Positions 48,920 through 61,108 of a stretch of DNA of 64,000 nucleotides are shown here, piece after piece (position 1 is the first letter of the stretch; each line of letters begins with the position of its first letter). Origin of the DNA: Lumnitzera littorea (taxonomy: Eukaryota; Streptophyta; Magnoliopsida; Myrtales; Combretaceae); the NCBI GenBank assembly GCA_024138015.1, contig JAMXBB010000009.1, positions 7,602,863-7,666,862 of the forward strand, given 5' to 3'. The notes beneath the pieces are model-generated. The model searched no databases. It was not told the origin of the DNA and was given only the letters and a program-made list of their open reading frames with translations. The translations under genes were made by a program, and so were the position numbers.

Positions 48920-49790
48920 TTTGTAGATCTAAAGTAGCAAAGCAACGATAACATTTCGCTACGATCTATTCTTGATAAAGACAATACTCTCGTTGGATCA
49001 AATTTGATTGATTGGCTGAGGAAATTAAAAATTGTCCTTAGGCATAAAGGAAATTATATGTCTTAGAAGGGGAAGAAATTAAAGAATCGAATGAGGATGC
49101 CACCGTAGAAGAATATGAGCAATATCAAAAATGCCTAAAGGACTCTATTAATGTCTAGTATCTCATGCTATCTGCAATATCATCTAAATTGCAAAAGCAG
49201 CACAAGAATATGGTTACAAGAGAGATATATGCTCACTTGTAGGAGTTATTCTAGGAAAGTACTAGGGCTAAACGGTACAATACGTCTCGAGTCCTGTTTA
49301 ACTGTAAGATGGTTGAGGGGAGTTAAGTTAGGCCTCATAAACTCATGATAATAAGGTACATAAAGAGGCTCAAGAGCTAGGGCTCCAAGTTAGATGAAAA
49401 CTTAGCCATCGATTTGATATTGTCTTCTCTACCAAATTCCTTCTCCTAATTTTTCATGAACTATAACTTGAATAGAATGGAGAGGTCTCTGATAGATTTG
49501 CTTGCCATGTTAAGGACAACTAAAATGGATTAAAGCCCAAGTTAAAGATGCCTTAAGAGGTTCTCTTTATTGGTAAGTCAAAAAAGAGAAAGGTTAATGG
49601 AACTAACAATTCCAAGAGTAAGTAAGTAAAGAAAGGTAAGCAATCAAAGCTTGAGAAGGGGCAACAAAAGCCCAATTTTGATGAGAAGGAACCAATATGT
49701 TTCCATTGTGGCAAGAAAGGCCATTGGAAGAGGAATTGTATTCAATTCAAGAAAAATATTTCAAGTGAGAGTAATACCTCAGGTATCTTT
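48920..49790 (+). pseudogene. Copia gag with zinc knuckle, broken
   Basis: Recognisable gag pieces in shifting frames: SNLIDWLRKLKIVLRH near the start, EYEQYQKCLKDS, LILSSLPNSF with FMNYNLN (the copia gag LxSLPxSYxxFxxNY block), and the nucleic-acid-binding zinc knuckle CFHCGKKGHWKRNC at 49698-49739 (CX2CX4HX4C, all four ligands present). Several stops interrupt the first part (for example within INV-stop-YLML at about 49156). The zinc knuckle is in the same frame as the open protease and integrase stretch that follows. Confidence 0.88.
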
Positions 49791-50926
49791 ATGATTGAGT
49801 GCAATCTTTTTGTTTCTTCTGCATGGCTCATAAATACAGGATGTGGTTCTCACATCTGTGTTGACTTACAAGGTTTAAGTGAGAGCAAGAAGTTGTCTAA
49901 GGGAGAAATGGACCTACGAGTAGCTAATAAAGCAAGAGTTATTACTTTGGCTATAGGAACCTATGTCATTTCTTTACCTAGTGGACTTGTATTAGAATTA
50001 GAGAATTGTTATTATGTTACTAGTTTCACCAAAAACATAATTGCAGTATTATGTTTAGATACCAAGGGATTTGTTTTTCAATTTAAAAATAGAAGTTGTT
50101 TATTTTACATGAATGGAATGTTTTATGGTGACGAAACATTAGTTAACGGTTTTTATATTCTTAATACTAGTGAATTTATTCATTGCAATGAAACTAAGAA
50201 ACAGAAAACACATGATTCAAATTTAACTTACCTATGGCATTATAGACTTAACCATGTAAATGAGAAATGCTTAGCTAAACTTCATTCTAAAGGGTATTTG
50301 GATTCATTTGATTTTGAATCCATAGATACTTGCAAAGTACGTTTATAAGGTAAAATGGATAAGAAACCTTTTACCAAGAAAGGTAAAAGGGCAAAGGAGT
50401 TATTAGAACTCGTTCACAGTGATGTGTGTGAGCCATTATCAACTTAAGTCAAAGGTGGATTTTCTTACTTTGTGACTTTTACTGATGATTTAAGTAGGCA
50501 TGGATGTATTTACTTAATGAGGCATAAGTCATGGACTTTTGAGAAATTCAAAGAATTTAAAAGTAAAGTTGAAAGCAACTTAGCAAGAAGATAAAAACAC
50601 TTTGTAGTGATAGAGATGGAGAATATCTTAGTCAAGAGTTCATTAAATACTTGAAGGAGTGTGAAATAATTTCACAATTCACATCTTCTAGAATGCCAAA
50701 ATGGAATAGTGTTTCAAAGAGTAGAAACCGTACCCTAATAGATATGGTTAGGTCAATGATGAGTTATGTGTGTCTTCCTTTAACCTTTTGGGGTTATGCC
50801 TTGGAAATAACAACATATACACTGAACCGTGTTTTAACTAATGAAATAGATAAAACATCGTATGAGATATGGTTTAAGAGGAAACCCAACTTTATCTTAA
50901 AGTTTGGGGCTTTAATATTTACGTAA
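49791..50926 (+). pseudogene. Copia protease and integrase, broken
   Basis: The protease motif reads LINTGCGSHIC, where active copia proteases have D-T/S-G: the catalytic Asp is Asn. The integrase zinc-binding domain follows (LWHYRLNHVN...IDTC), with the second Cys of the pair apparently Arg and a stop at 50346-50348. The core shows HSDVCEP and CSDRDGEYLS (two catalytic Asp present). In NSVSKSRNRT the Glu of GVSERRNRT has become Lys, so the DDE triad is lost. The end includes MVRSMMSY and TSYEIWFKRKPN. Several frame breaks lie between 50348 and 50651. Confidence 0.92.
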
Positions 50927-51299
50927 AGAGTGGATTTTCTAATAAGCTTACAACAAACTCTATTAAATGTACATATATAGGATATCCCAAAGAAACTAAG
51001 GGATATTACTTTTATCTTCCAAATAAGCATAATGTTTTTGTTGCTCGATATGCTACATTCTTAAAGAGAGAGTTTATCTTTAGAGAAAGTAGTGGAAGTA
51101 AAGTAGATCTTGAAGAAATTTAAGATTCCATAGATGAGAACATAAGTAATTGGGTGTGAAACAAACATCATAAGTACTTATGGTGCTATAAACAAAGATT
51201 ACTCCTAAAATGTAAGAACCCCGTAGGTCAACAAGAATATGTTGAGAACCTGAAAAGTTAAATTTACTCATAACACATTAAGAAGATGTACTACTTGTC

Positions 51300-52886
51300 G
51301 AAAATGACAAACCGTTGACATATGAAGAAGCAATTGCTTCACCAGACTTTAAGAAATGGTTAGAAGCTACGAAATCTAAAATGGACTCTATGTACATCAA
51401 CCAAGTATGAGATTTGGTAGATACACCAGTTGGACTAAAACCTATAGGATGCAAATGGGTCTTTAAAAGAAAGACTAACATGAATGGGAATGTAAGTACC
51501 TATAAAGCTAGGCCAGTAGCAAAAGGTTTTACACAACATCATGGAATTGATTATAATGAAACTTTTTCACCTGTAGCAATGCTTAAGTCTATTCGAATTT
51601 TGCTTACAATAGCAACTTATAAAAATTATGAGATTTGGCAAATGAGTGTTAAAACAGCTTTCCTAAGTAAAAAGTTAAAGGAAGAAGTATACATGGTACA
51701 ACCTCCTAGTTTTATAGCACTTGAGAATGCCAATAAAATTTGTAAGTTAAAGAGATCGATTGATAGATTGAAGCAAGCATCTCAAAGTTGGAATTTGAGA
51801 TTCGACGAGGCAATTAAGGAATTTGGCTATCTTAAGAATCTAAAAGAACCCTGCGTTTACAAGAAGGTGAGTAAGAGCATGATTGTGTTCCTAGTTTTAT
51901 ATGTTGATGATATCCTTCTGATTGAAAATGATATACTTACCTTAGAGTCTACCAAGGCTTAATTAGATAAGTGCATCTCCATGAAAGACCTAAGAGAAGC
52001 AACCTATATCTTAGGAATTAAGATATACTGAAATAGGTATAAGAGGCTACTTAGATTAAGTTAAAGTGCATACATTGATAAAATATTAAATAGGTTCAAT
52101 AGGCAAAATTCTAAAAGAGGATTTTTGCCCATATTACATGGTGTACATCATAGTATACATCTCTTTAAGGCAATGTATCCAAAAACACAAGAGGAGAAGG
52201 ATAAAATGGACAGCGTACCATATGCCTCGGCAATTAGGTCCATAATGTATGCCATAATATGTATCTAGCCAAACGTCGCTTATACTGCGAGCATGACCAG
52301 TAGATATCAGGCCGACCTAAGTGAGGGTCATTGGGTTGCTATTAAGACCATTCTTAAGTACCTGAGAAGAATAAAAGATTTGTTCCTGGTTTATGGAGGA
52401 GACGAGGAACTAGCTATAAGAGGATACACTAATGATAGTTTCCAAACAAATCAGGATGATCTAAAATTGCAGCAAGGTTATGTGTACCATGGAGCTATTT
52501 ATTAGAGGAGATCCAAATACGAGATAATGGCAAATTCTATAGCGGAATCCGAGTACATAACAGCTTTTGAAGCAGCTAAAGAAGTCATATAGATCATAAA
52601 ATTTATCTCCGAGTTAAGAGTGGTTCCAAGTATTGCAGATCCTATTACACTATATTGTGATAATAATGTAGCTATAGCTTAGGTTAAGGAACCAAGGTCT
52701 TACCAAAGGTTTAAACATGTACTTTAGAAGTTTCACATCCTTAGAGAGATAGTTCAAAGGGGTTATGAGTTGGTTTGCAGAGTAGTAACAGATGAAAATA
52801 TTGTTGATCCACTCACTAAGGCCTTACCTCAACAGAAACATGAGACTCATATAAAGAGCCTAGGACTTAGATTCTATAATGCTTAG
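51300..52886 (+). pseudogene. Copia reverse transcriptase and RNase H, broken
   Basis: The RT region starts with YEEAIASPDFKKWLEA and continues with GCKWVFKRK, GIDYNETFSPV, MSVKTAFLS and YVDDILL. The YVDD catalytic pair is intact, but the first catalytic Asp (usual form MDVKTAFLNG) is Ser. RNase H shows GYTNDSF (usual GYTDADW, so its first Asp is Asn), AESEYITAFEAAKE with the Glu present, and LYCDNN with the Asp present. The end, DPLTKALPQ to TAG at 52884-52886, is typical of copia. Stops occur at about 51408, 51960, 52029, 52503 and later. Confidence 0.93.
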
Positions 52887-52895
52887 CAATAGTGC

Positions 52896-52904
52896 AAGTG
52901 GGAG
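52896..52904 (+). promoter_or_regulatory. Copia polypurine tract
   Basis: AAGTGGGAG lies three bases before the 3' LTR start at 52908. AAGTGGGAG is the usual copia plus-strand priming site in plants. Confidence 0.85.
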
Positions 52905-52907
52905 TAT

Positions 52908-54594
52908 TGTAATTTGTGCACAATGTTCCAAGATATTTTTTATGTATTTATGGATATTATTTATAAAAGGAAAGTATTTATTGTATATATATATATTTTT
53001 TTTTCTATTGGTATATATTTTATAATAAAGTCCCATAGATAATTAGAGTATGTATAGAATTATAATAAAGGTGTATTATTAGTGAAATTCCATTATATTA
53101 TATTATCTAAAAATTGTCCTTGGTCAGATAAATATCTAGAGGGGACATAGATATTTAGACTGACACATTGTTTAACTAAGGTCATTTTCACTGGAATGAG
53201 GAAAAGATATCTGAGTTATACAAGTGAGTGCCCATAGTTAAGTGGGTACACTAAATACGACTCACTAATAGAGGACACCACATATTTAATGTCATTGATC
53301 CCTTCCCTAAATGAATGAGCGTAAATAATCCCTAAACTTAGGATATTCTTATATCCTATATATGAAATGGTGTACTTTAATGCCGTTAAACACAATCTTT
53401 ATATGGATTGTAAATAATACGGTTATTAGGTACAACATGAAATATAGAGAGGATAGTGATGAGTCAAGATAGAATTCATCGCTCTCTTAGATTAAGGAGT
53501 CAGTATCCAAAGCTACTTAGTTAAGATAATAGTAACTTGTAAACCCATGGCAATGGCAAGTATTATTAAGTCTATTTTATCTTGGAAACCAAGTAATGAT
53601 TAAACGTTGATGACATGACATGCAATGGTTTAATCAGGATATCATTTGATAAAAAGATTTAATTTTGCAATAATCGGTTCATAGTAGTTTCTCGTTTATA
53701 CTTTTTCTATTATGTTGGATAACTAATAATTGTTATAAAACAATTACCTTGGTGTATGTTTATATAGATATTACCTTCGTGTGTAGAAATGTAGAGGGTT
53801 ACACACTAGCACGATTAATTGGAACAAAGTTTTGATAGTCAATATTTATTTGAGTGCTAGAATAAATTGATCTAAAATAATAAATTGAAAGAAATTTATT
53901 TTATCGCATAATATATATTTGCGGTTAAGTATATTTTAAAGGTTATGTATTTTATCATTACCTTTTCATGTAAAATTAGATGGAATTTACTAATTCTATA
54001 TTTAATTGTTATTAAAAAGTTCATAGCAATTGAAAGAATATGAAATTTATTAACTCCATATTCAATTGTAATTGAAAAGTTTATGGCAATTAAAAGGTTA
54101 TCTGCTATTAATTCCATATTTAATTGTTATACGATTGAAAGGTGATAAAATAAAAGGTCTCTTTCACTAATTTTAGTTAATGTTTAAAAGAGACAAGGGT
54201 AGGAGAAAGGTTTGATGATGATTTTCTATTTAGAGAAACTCCTAAAGAAAAGGTAAGAAATAGAGATATAACATTTTGCTTCTTAGTTTTTTTTTTTTCC
54301 TAATTTTAATCCCAATTATCAGCAATATAAAGAATTAGAATTTGTTTTTATTAACGTATATGTAGATACCACTAAAGGAATTATGTTTGGAGTCCTTATA
54401 GTGAACACATTTTGAAACAATAAATCGAATTCAGATTTTAATTGAACTCCATCCCCAAGAGAAGACAATACTTTTCATCAAGGAAAAGGTAGTTTCATAA
54501 TCTTCTATTAATATATATATTTTATTACATATTACACATGGATCGTAGGATAGGTTTTATGGTATTTTTTTTTTCTAATTTTAATCTCAAAACA
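52908..54594 (+). repeat. Copia 3' LTR, 1.69 kb, complete
   Basis: It starts TGTAATTTGTGC and ends AAAACA (TG...CA). It aligns with both parts of the 5' LTR and supplies the roughly 711 bases lost there (53496-54206). The copies differ by many substitutions and by the 139-bp duplication, so insertion was not recent. The short minus-strand open frame at 53896-54117 is chance. Confidence 0.9.
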
Positions 54595-55095
54595 GAGATT
54601 GTCGGACTAGATATTCTGCTCTTAGCCTTGCTCGATTATCTTATGTACGAAAAGCAAACTTGAAAATAATACTTTTAAGCTTTATTTGGTCATATTGAGC
54701 CTTAAGGAGACTTAGTTGGTTTTTAAGCCAAATATTAATAATAATGGGCATTCTCTAGTTAATAAAAGCCTTAAACATGCTTAAGGCCCATATCTCAACC
54801 GTTCATCTTAAAGCTATTCGATGGATAAGATTAATCTCCACACTTTATGAACATGAGGCTTCTTTTCTCATTTAACTCATTCAGAACATTAGTAAGTTTA
54901 AGGCAAACATCAGAGCTTTGCTTAAATCACTTTAAGGAGGATCAAATAAGCAATTCAAGCAAGAATGATTCAAGAATGTCAAGTTTGATCCACCATCACA
55001 TGCGTATATTCGAGATACCGAGTTTGCCCATTCTTTCTCTCATGCCTCTTCCTAATGATGTCTCTCTAGGTATCAACTTAAGATGTCTCTTAGGA
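54595..55095 (+). mobile_element. Second copy of the gag-only element LTR
   Basis: It matches 34272-34847 in the same orientation. Its first base directly follows the copia 3' LTR, and it ends near CTCTTAGGAACAC, where the other copy continues with different sequence. The short open frame at 54847-55128 lies in LTR sequence. It may be a remnant LTR left by recombination. Confidence 0.75.
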
Positions 55096-55594
55096 ACACT
55101 AGCAACCCCACTACTTATATATAAATGACAGATTGTAGACACTCAATTTTTGCTCCTTTTATTTTTATTATTTTTCTTTCTTTTCTCAATAGGCCTTAAA
55201 TTAGGAAAAAATAAAAAAAATAGAAAATTAAAGAAAACCTAAAAAATTAAGAAATTTAGGAAAAATAATAATTTTAGGAAAATACAAAAAATAAGAAAAA
55301 GCATAAAAAATAAGAAATTTGGATAAGAAACACAAAAAAATCGAGAGATTTAGAAATTAAGAAAATTGAAAAATTAAAAAACCGAAAAATTACAAAAAAA
55401 ATTAGAAAAGTTGAAAAAAAAAAGATTTTAGAAAATAACATTTTATTAGGGTAGATTTTTTATTTTTAAATTAAATTTAGAAATTAGACTGTTAAACCTG
55501 AGCTTAGATTTAAATCTAGCTTAGGTTGATCGAGTCTATATGGACAAGGTACAAGCCAACAGCTTATTGGTTAAACATATGGATTTGGTTTAGG

Positions 55595-55640
55595 TATTGA
55601 GTGTAAAGTCTTGGGTTCGAATCTTAGCAAAGGCATGAAG
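55595..55640 (+). promoter_or_regulatory. tRNA-like box B motif inside the LTR
   Basis: GGGTTCGAATC at about 55613-55623 matches the RNA polymerase III box B consensus. TTGGTTAAACATATGG about 45 bases upstream is a weak box A candidate. I see no full tRNA fold. Confidence 0.3.
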
Positions 55641-55672
55641 GCCTTTTTATTTTTATTAACTAGCACACTGCC

Positions 55673-55795
55673 ACGTGTTAGGATTTTACTGTGCCATGTG
55701 TCCTAACACATGGCATTATCGGATTAGACGACCTTTTAACGTGGCACCATGTAGCATCTACATGACGTGCCACATCAGTTACCACGTGTCACGTG
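55673..55795. promoter_or_regulatory. G-box (CACGTG) cluster in the LTR
   Basis: CACGTG occurs at 55673-55678, 55783-55788 and 55790-55795; the last two are seven bases apart (CACGTGTCACGTG). GACGTGCCACATC and similar ACGT cores lie between. Such sites bind bZIP and bHLH factors in plant promoters, including abscisic-acid and light-response elements. Activity of this LTR is not shown. Confidence 0.6.
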
Positions 55796-57704
55796 ATGAC
55801 ATATGGTTGGTCAGGGTTAGTTGATGTGGCACTACATTGGCACTTTTCCTCTCTTTCCGTTAGTTTTCCCTTGTTTTCTTCGAATTTTCCTCCTCTTTCC
55901 TTCTCAAGAACAGGATTGACCCCCTCGCTTTAGCCTCTGATTTCGTACTATTTCCTTATTGAAACACACCAATTAATGGTACAAATTCATCCTTTGCATG
56001 GCCTACTATAAATTGGTACAAAAAACGTGTTCAAATTTGGTCAATTACACATTCAAATCGAGCTTCAAAGATTGGAAAAAAACTAAAAATTCGAACGAGC
56101 CCCATTCACTCCGATTCGAACTTTCTTTTGTTTTTGGGTTGAATTGGACTATAAAATGGGTGTTAGGGGAGTTCATTCGACATGGACAACCACCCACAAG
56201 CTTCAGAATCAACTCATAAACTCTCTTAACCCAACTACCTTTAACCATTGCCATAACCCCCTAGCAACACCACCAAGCTCGCCTCCACCTAACCTTAACC
56301 ACCGAACCCCCTTCTCTTCGAACCATCACTTCCAGCCACTTTTACCCTAAACCAACCACACAACTAAGCACCTAGCAACCCTAAACCCCCAACCTAATCA
56401 ACCAATCACACCTTGCAACCCCTTCCAATGCCACTCGAACATTGCCACCACTACTATCCTTCATATCACTACCAAACGGCCATTTCAAGCCATGACACTA
56501 AACCTAGCCCCCTTATTCATAATCTAAAACCTACAAATACCCCCTTCCCTGCTCATTTTGGCCACTAGAACATCCAGAACCACCCTCTACCACCGTGCTG
56601 CTGTTGAAGAAGAAGAAGCTCGACTCGACCCGCACATCTGACTCGACCTAAAGACCCGCACAAATTGGAATTCGACCTACGCCTTGGTCCAAACCTCTAC
56701 CAGATATGATTTTTTAATTAATTATTTATTTATTTAATTGTTTTATTTATCTATCCATGTAAACGCAATCAAATAAAAAAATGAAAATGAAAAAAGAAAG
56801 AAAAGAAAAAGAAAAAAATAAAATGAAAAATGAAAAAAGAAAAGAAAAGAGTGTTTTTGTTTTATTTTATTTTATTTTTACTAGTTTAATATAAATAGAT
56901 AAAATATAAATAAGTTATAAATAAATAAGGTGATATAATAAAAGCAAAATAAAATAAGTAGGATAAGGAATAATTTTATTTTATCACTTAGAAAAACGTC
57001 CTTTTAAAAAAAAATAAAAATAAAAATAAATTAACCCTTTGTAAAATTAGGGCCCTTTTAGATTTTCCAAAAATAAAAATTTCAATATAAGACCTTCATT
57101 TTTTAGAAATTTCCTTAAATAAACTGAATTAAACTAAAAATGTAAATTCAACATGTTTTCCAAATTAAAATCAATTTAACTTGCTAAAGTTTTTGTTAAA
57201 AGAACTACGTACATATGATCCTGAATTGTAGGTACATAGGCACTTATGGGACGAAGATAAAAATAAAAAAGCTTAATTTCCCTTTTCCTTAGTTTAGTTT
57301 ATTTTGTTTATCTAATTAGAGTAACCAAAAACAAAGTTCCGTCTTTCAAAATTAAAAGTTGATTTTTAAGTTTAATTATAATTTTAGAAAGTCAATGATA
57401 CCCGTAAGGGTTTAAAATTCCTAACCCTCGGATCCAAATCTCTGGTTTCAAAAACCTTTTTACAAAATTGGTTTTAATCATTAAACTAGTGGTTAAGTTA
57501 TAATCAATTCACCCAATTGGTTATAACTTAACTGTTTTTCTCGACTTTAATCGGGTGGCAACTCCAATACGTTTTTAAATTAAATGGTTTTTCTTTAAAC
57601 CCTAATCGACAATCAGTACTAAATGGATAAGGGTTTAATACTAGTCAATTTAAAGAAGGTTTAATTTATAAAAAGAACCGTAAGGTAAAAAACCAGGCTC
57701 GACA

Positions 57705-58929
57705 TGGATAAATACTAAGAAGATATTAACATGCATAACAATGGAATGAATAGTTTCCAAATCAATTATCATGTATAATTTATACATGTTATATATATCA
57801 GCATCTTACTAATATTTACATACCACATGTATATAACATGTGACATACATAGTTGTCAAACTGCGATTCTACTCATAGTTGTTAAACTTGAGAGTTAAAA
57901 ATATAATTTTACGAGTTTATGATTTTGCAATGTTTTTCTTTATTAAAATAGATATAAAATCAATTATAAGCAAAGTTTTAGTAAAATTATGTATTTTAAC
58001 GTATGATTTCACAAATTTACAATTTTACCAATTTTGTATGATTTTAGCAATTTTATGAATTTAGATGAAGAGTAGAATTGTAATTTTGATAACTGTGATT
58101 TTATTAATGTGATTTTATGAGTTTACGATTTTAGGATATTCTTCTGTGTTAACTCGAGTGTAAAATTATTTCATATAGAAACTTACATTTTTTACCGATT
58201 TTATGGATTCTACATATTTAAGTTGAATGAATTAAAAAATGAAAAAAATACAACTAAGTATTTTCAAGCCATGAACTATTAGGACATTATATTATCTACT
58301 CTATCCTATTTTAATTTTTTCCCTCTTTCTCTCTCTCTCTCTTAGTCCCTTTTTTCTTTTTTATATACATGACATTCATCTAAGTGTCAACTCTAATAGT
58401 AAATGTTATAAGGATAACTATATATTTTAGTTTATATCATTAATAATTTAAAATGAATTCAAATTTTTTATTCTCGTAACTCATTGCTTTAAAAAAAAAA
58501 TAATGGAAAAAGTCTAGTTTCAACTTTGTCTTTCCTTCTTTCATACTTTTTAAATTATTTAACATTAAGAATTTTGTAAGAAAAAAGAACTTCTTCATTT
58601 CCTTTTTATTTTCATTATGCATCAAGTTTTGAATAATTATTATACGCATTTCAACAGCTTATTAAAATTATTGTATATGAGTTGTAGAAATTCACGTTTC
58701 TAAGTTTCAATTTTATATTCCGATTACACTTATCGTCTAGCAATTCTAGGTGAATCATGAGTTTGATAACCTTAATGGCATGTATCATCCATTGAATTAT
58801 TTTCCTCTATAGGGAAATTCAAATACACATACAACATTATTAATTGAATAGAGGCCATAGTAAGGTTCTAAAATCATGCTAATGGTGGTGTCAAGTGCTG
58901 ATGGTCCCTTTTCAACCTAGTACTCTAGA
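57705..58929. other. AT-rich DNA, no gene seen
   Basis: It includes loosely repeated TTTTACGAGTTTA and ATTTTATGAGTTTACGATTTT phrases (57900-58140) and a (CT)n run near 58328. I recognise no element. Confidence 0.4.
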
Positions 58930-59720
58930 AGCCCAAGCCTAAGTTACCAAATTTGCTTGACATCCCTAGGTAACACTCTTGTCCCCAGATCCTTACTCCC
59001 CCCTATTAAGTGCATGAGCCAACTAAGGCTCGCGTGAGGACTCGAGCAATTCTTGAGCATGCTCTAAGCTCCGAGCTTAATCCTTGCCTTGGACCATAAA
59101 AGAAGCTAAAAGATTCTTCATACGACTTATGCTCCACCGGGATCCTTAGTCCCAAACTTTGAGTACTCAACAAACCTATCGTGACCAGGCCTAAGAGTAG
59201 ATGTCCTCCCCCCACTACCTTCCATGGATAGCACCTACTGTCCAAACTCGGTACAGGTCACACCTCACGAAAAGGGACTCAACTCTTCGTCCCTCTCTTT
59301 CCTTATTAAATGGTATATGACAATCTACTATATAGCTTAAGGATCTAGTCCCCTATGCTATGGTAGCTATCCAATCCAATATGATAAGCTCTCTCCTTTA
59401 GGCTTACCAATCGATAGAAATGAGCTATCTTTTCTCGTACCGACTGTGCCTCCACCTTGGATTGCGTGTAAGCCAATCCTCAAGTACCATGTAGCTCAAG
59501 AGGTCAACTCTACTCCATAAAAATAGGATATAGATCCTCAAGTGAAAGGATTTTGGATTCTCTCTCTTAACTCCTTATTTACACTATTAATCCCCATTTA
59601 ATCCTCAAATACTCTCCTTCTAACTTAAGCATCAAAGAAACCTCACTCACTACTCCTTAAGGAGCTTTTTTGTAGGTCCACTATCACTTGCGGCTGCTGA
59701 ACCACCAAGAATACAAGTAT
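58930..59720 (+). mobile_element. Possible LTR remnant with R-U5-like end
   Basis: The zone is much more GC-rich than its flanks. Its last part has CTTCTAACTTAAGCATCAAAG followed by TTTTTTGTAGGTCC at about 59607-59680, an arrangement common at the transcribed end of plant gypsy LTRs. The minus-strand open frame at 59006-59245 has no recognisable domain. I see no second copy in the window and no clear ends. Confidence 0.35.
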
Positions 59721-61048
59721 GGACTATTCGAGTGATTTATACACTATCACCATCAACAATTAAATTAACTAGTTAAATTTAATGAAACTAAATCCAGTTT
59801 GAGCCTTTTAGGACTTTGGCAAAGAACATTTAATTTAAGCCTTTATAGACATCAATTATCATAAGAAGATTGTATGAGTCATCAAATGGAAAAAGGTTTT
59901 TTTAGTATATTTTGTCATCCCTTTCCTATGTAAGGATGCACATGGTTCGATTTTATTTAGTATCAATTAATAATATCAAAAAAATTTTATATATATGCTT
60001 TTTTTCAATCTTAACCAATCATCAAGGAAATTCACAACATAGTTAGATGCGTTTCAACTCTATGTCATGCATGTTAGCTATCATGAGATATTTACTTTTA
60101 TACATATTTATATCTATTGAATTGTAATTTTTATATACCATACTGTACTTTTTGTATAATCATATATGATCTATTTGTGTAAACCTTTTATTTTGTCATT
60201 TAATTGCATTTTATGAACTTTTAATATGTAATATGTATATAATTGCTCTACCAATGTTTTTATATAAAAACTAATCTAGATAATTGTTACTATTTTGCTC
60301 GATTTTATATTTTATAGTTTTCAAATGTACAATTTAGTAACTAAGAGGGAAGTGAATTGATTATTTAGTAAAATCAATTTTAAATTCACTCTTTAGGAAA
60401 AATAAAGTCAGATTACTCAAATTCACCCTTTCAAATCATGCTTCTGTGTTTCATAACAATGAGAAGAATTCTCCCAATTCTTGCATCCCTTGTGCTTCTC
60501 CGAAGCTCACTTGCTAGGCAACTTCATCAACATAATTTTCATCCACTTCTCTCACTCGTAGCTAGAGTAATTACTTGTATTCAAAGAAAATCCTCAACAC
60601 TTGATACTCACATGAAAAGAATCTTAATAGCAAATTCCACAAACTACTTTATAACCTTTCTCAAACAGCCCTCACCTTATAAGCTAAGATCTCCTTAAAT
60701 AGTATTATGTGTTAGGCCTCAAATCCCCTGGAGTCAGGCAGTTTGCCCCATGTCCCACTTAAGTGGTCCGTGCAAAGCTTCTTACATTAGAGATTGAGTT
60801 TTTAGCTAAATCTTAGATCTTACGAAATTATTATTAAGTTTGAAAATTTTCTATTACAAATAGAATGCTATTTGCAAATAAAGAATAGAGATTAACTGAT
60901 AAACATTATGTAATAAATATATATAAAGAATTAGGTATCTGAATCAAATCAAGAATTCAGTTTTTTTGCATATGATTCGGTTATCAGTGTGGCTTACTGT
61001 TGATCTTTTGGTTCGTGGTTTAGTTTGAACAGAACCAAGCCGTTTTCT
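59721..61048. other. Unassigned DNA
   Basis: An 86-codon open frame at 60438-60698 begins with a hydrophobic stretch (ILPILASLVLLRSS), but its composition drifts and nothing downstream is recognisable. I do not call it a gene. Confidence 0.35.
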
Positions 61049-61049
61049 T

Positions 61050-61053
61050 TATA

Positions 61054-61106
<53 letters not shown>
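61050..61106 (+). promoter_or_regulatory. TATA-like box followed by (GA)24
   Basis: TATATAAA at 61050-61057 is followed directly by about 24 GA repeats (61059-61106). Plant core promoters and 5' leaders often carry this pair. The following 500 bases are more GC-rich and contain GTAAGA and several short open frames, but I recognise no gene product. Confidence 0.4.

Positions 61107-61108
<2 letters not shown>

Larger units (their letters stand above)
44887..54594 (+). mobile_element. Ty1/copia retrotransposon, dead, with both LTRs
   Basis: The domain order gag, protease, integrase, reverse transcriptase, RNase H puts it in Ty1/copia. Parts: 5' LTR 44887-47620 (interrupted), PBS 47626-47637, leader to about 48920, coding remains 48920-52886, PPT 52896-52904, 3' LTR 52908-54594. 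The frame is broken many times, and key residues are lost in all four enzymes. The bases before the 5' LTR (ACTGC) and after the 3' LTR (GAGAT) do not match, and the 3' LTR is directly followed by another element's LTR. At least one end has therefore been rearranged. Confidence 0.92.
55134..57704 (+). mobile_element. Probable solo LTR of a third gypsy family, 2.57 kb
   Basis: It starts TGTAGACACTCAATTTTTGC, a common plant gypsy LTR start, and ends GGCTCGACA. GGGTGGCAACTCC near 57553 is a motif often seen close to the ends of such LTRs. The flanks CAGAT (55129-55133) and TGGAT (57705-57709) agree at three of five bases, so a target duplication is only possible. The open frames between 55998 and 56350 fall in a C-rich zone and show no domain. 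No internal region is attached. Confidence 0.6.

Noticed and set aside
51278..51481. Minus-strand open frames over the copia RT and integrase (also 50794-51271)
   Set aside because: They are antisense shadows of conserved copia coding sequence.
55998..56350. Overlapping open frames on both strands
   Set aside because: They lie in the C-rich zone of a probable LTR, overlap each other in three frames and show no domain.
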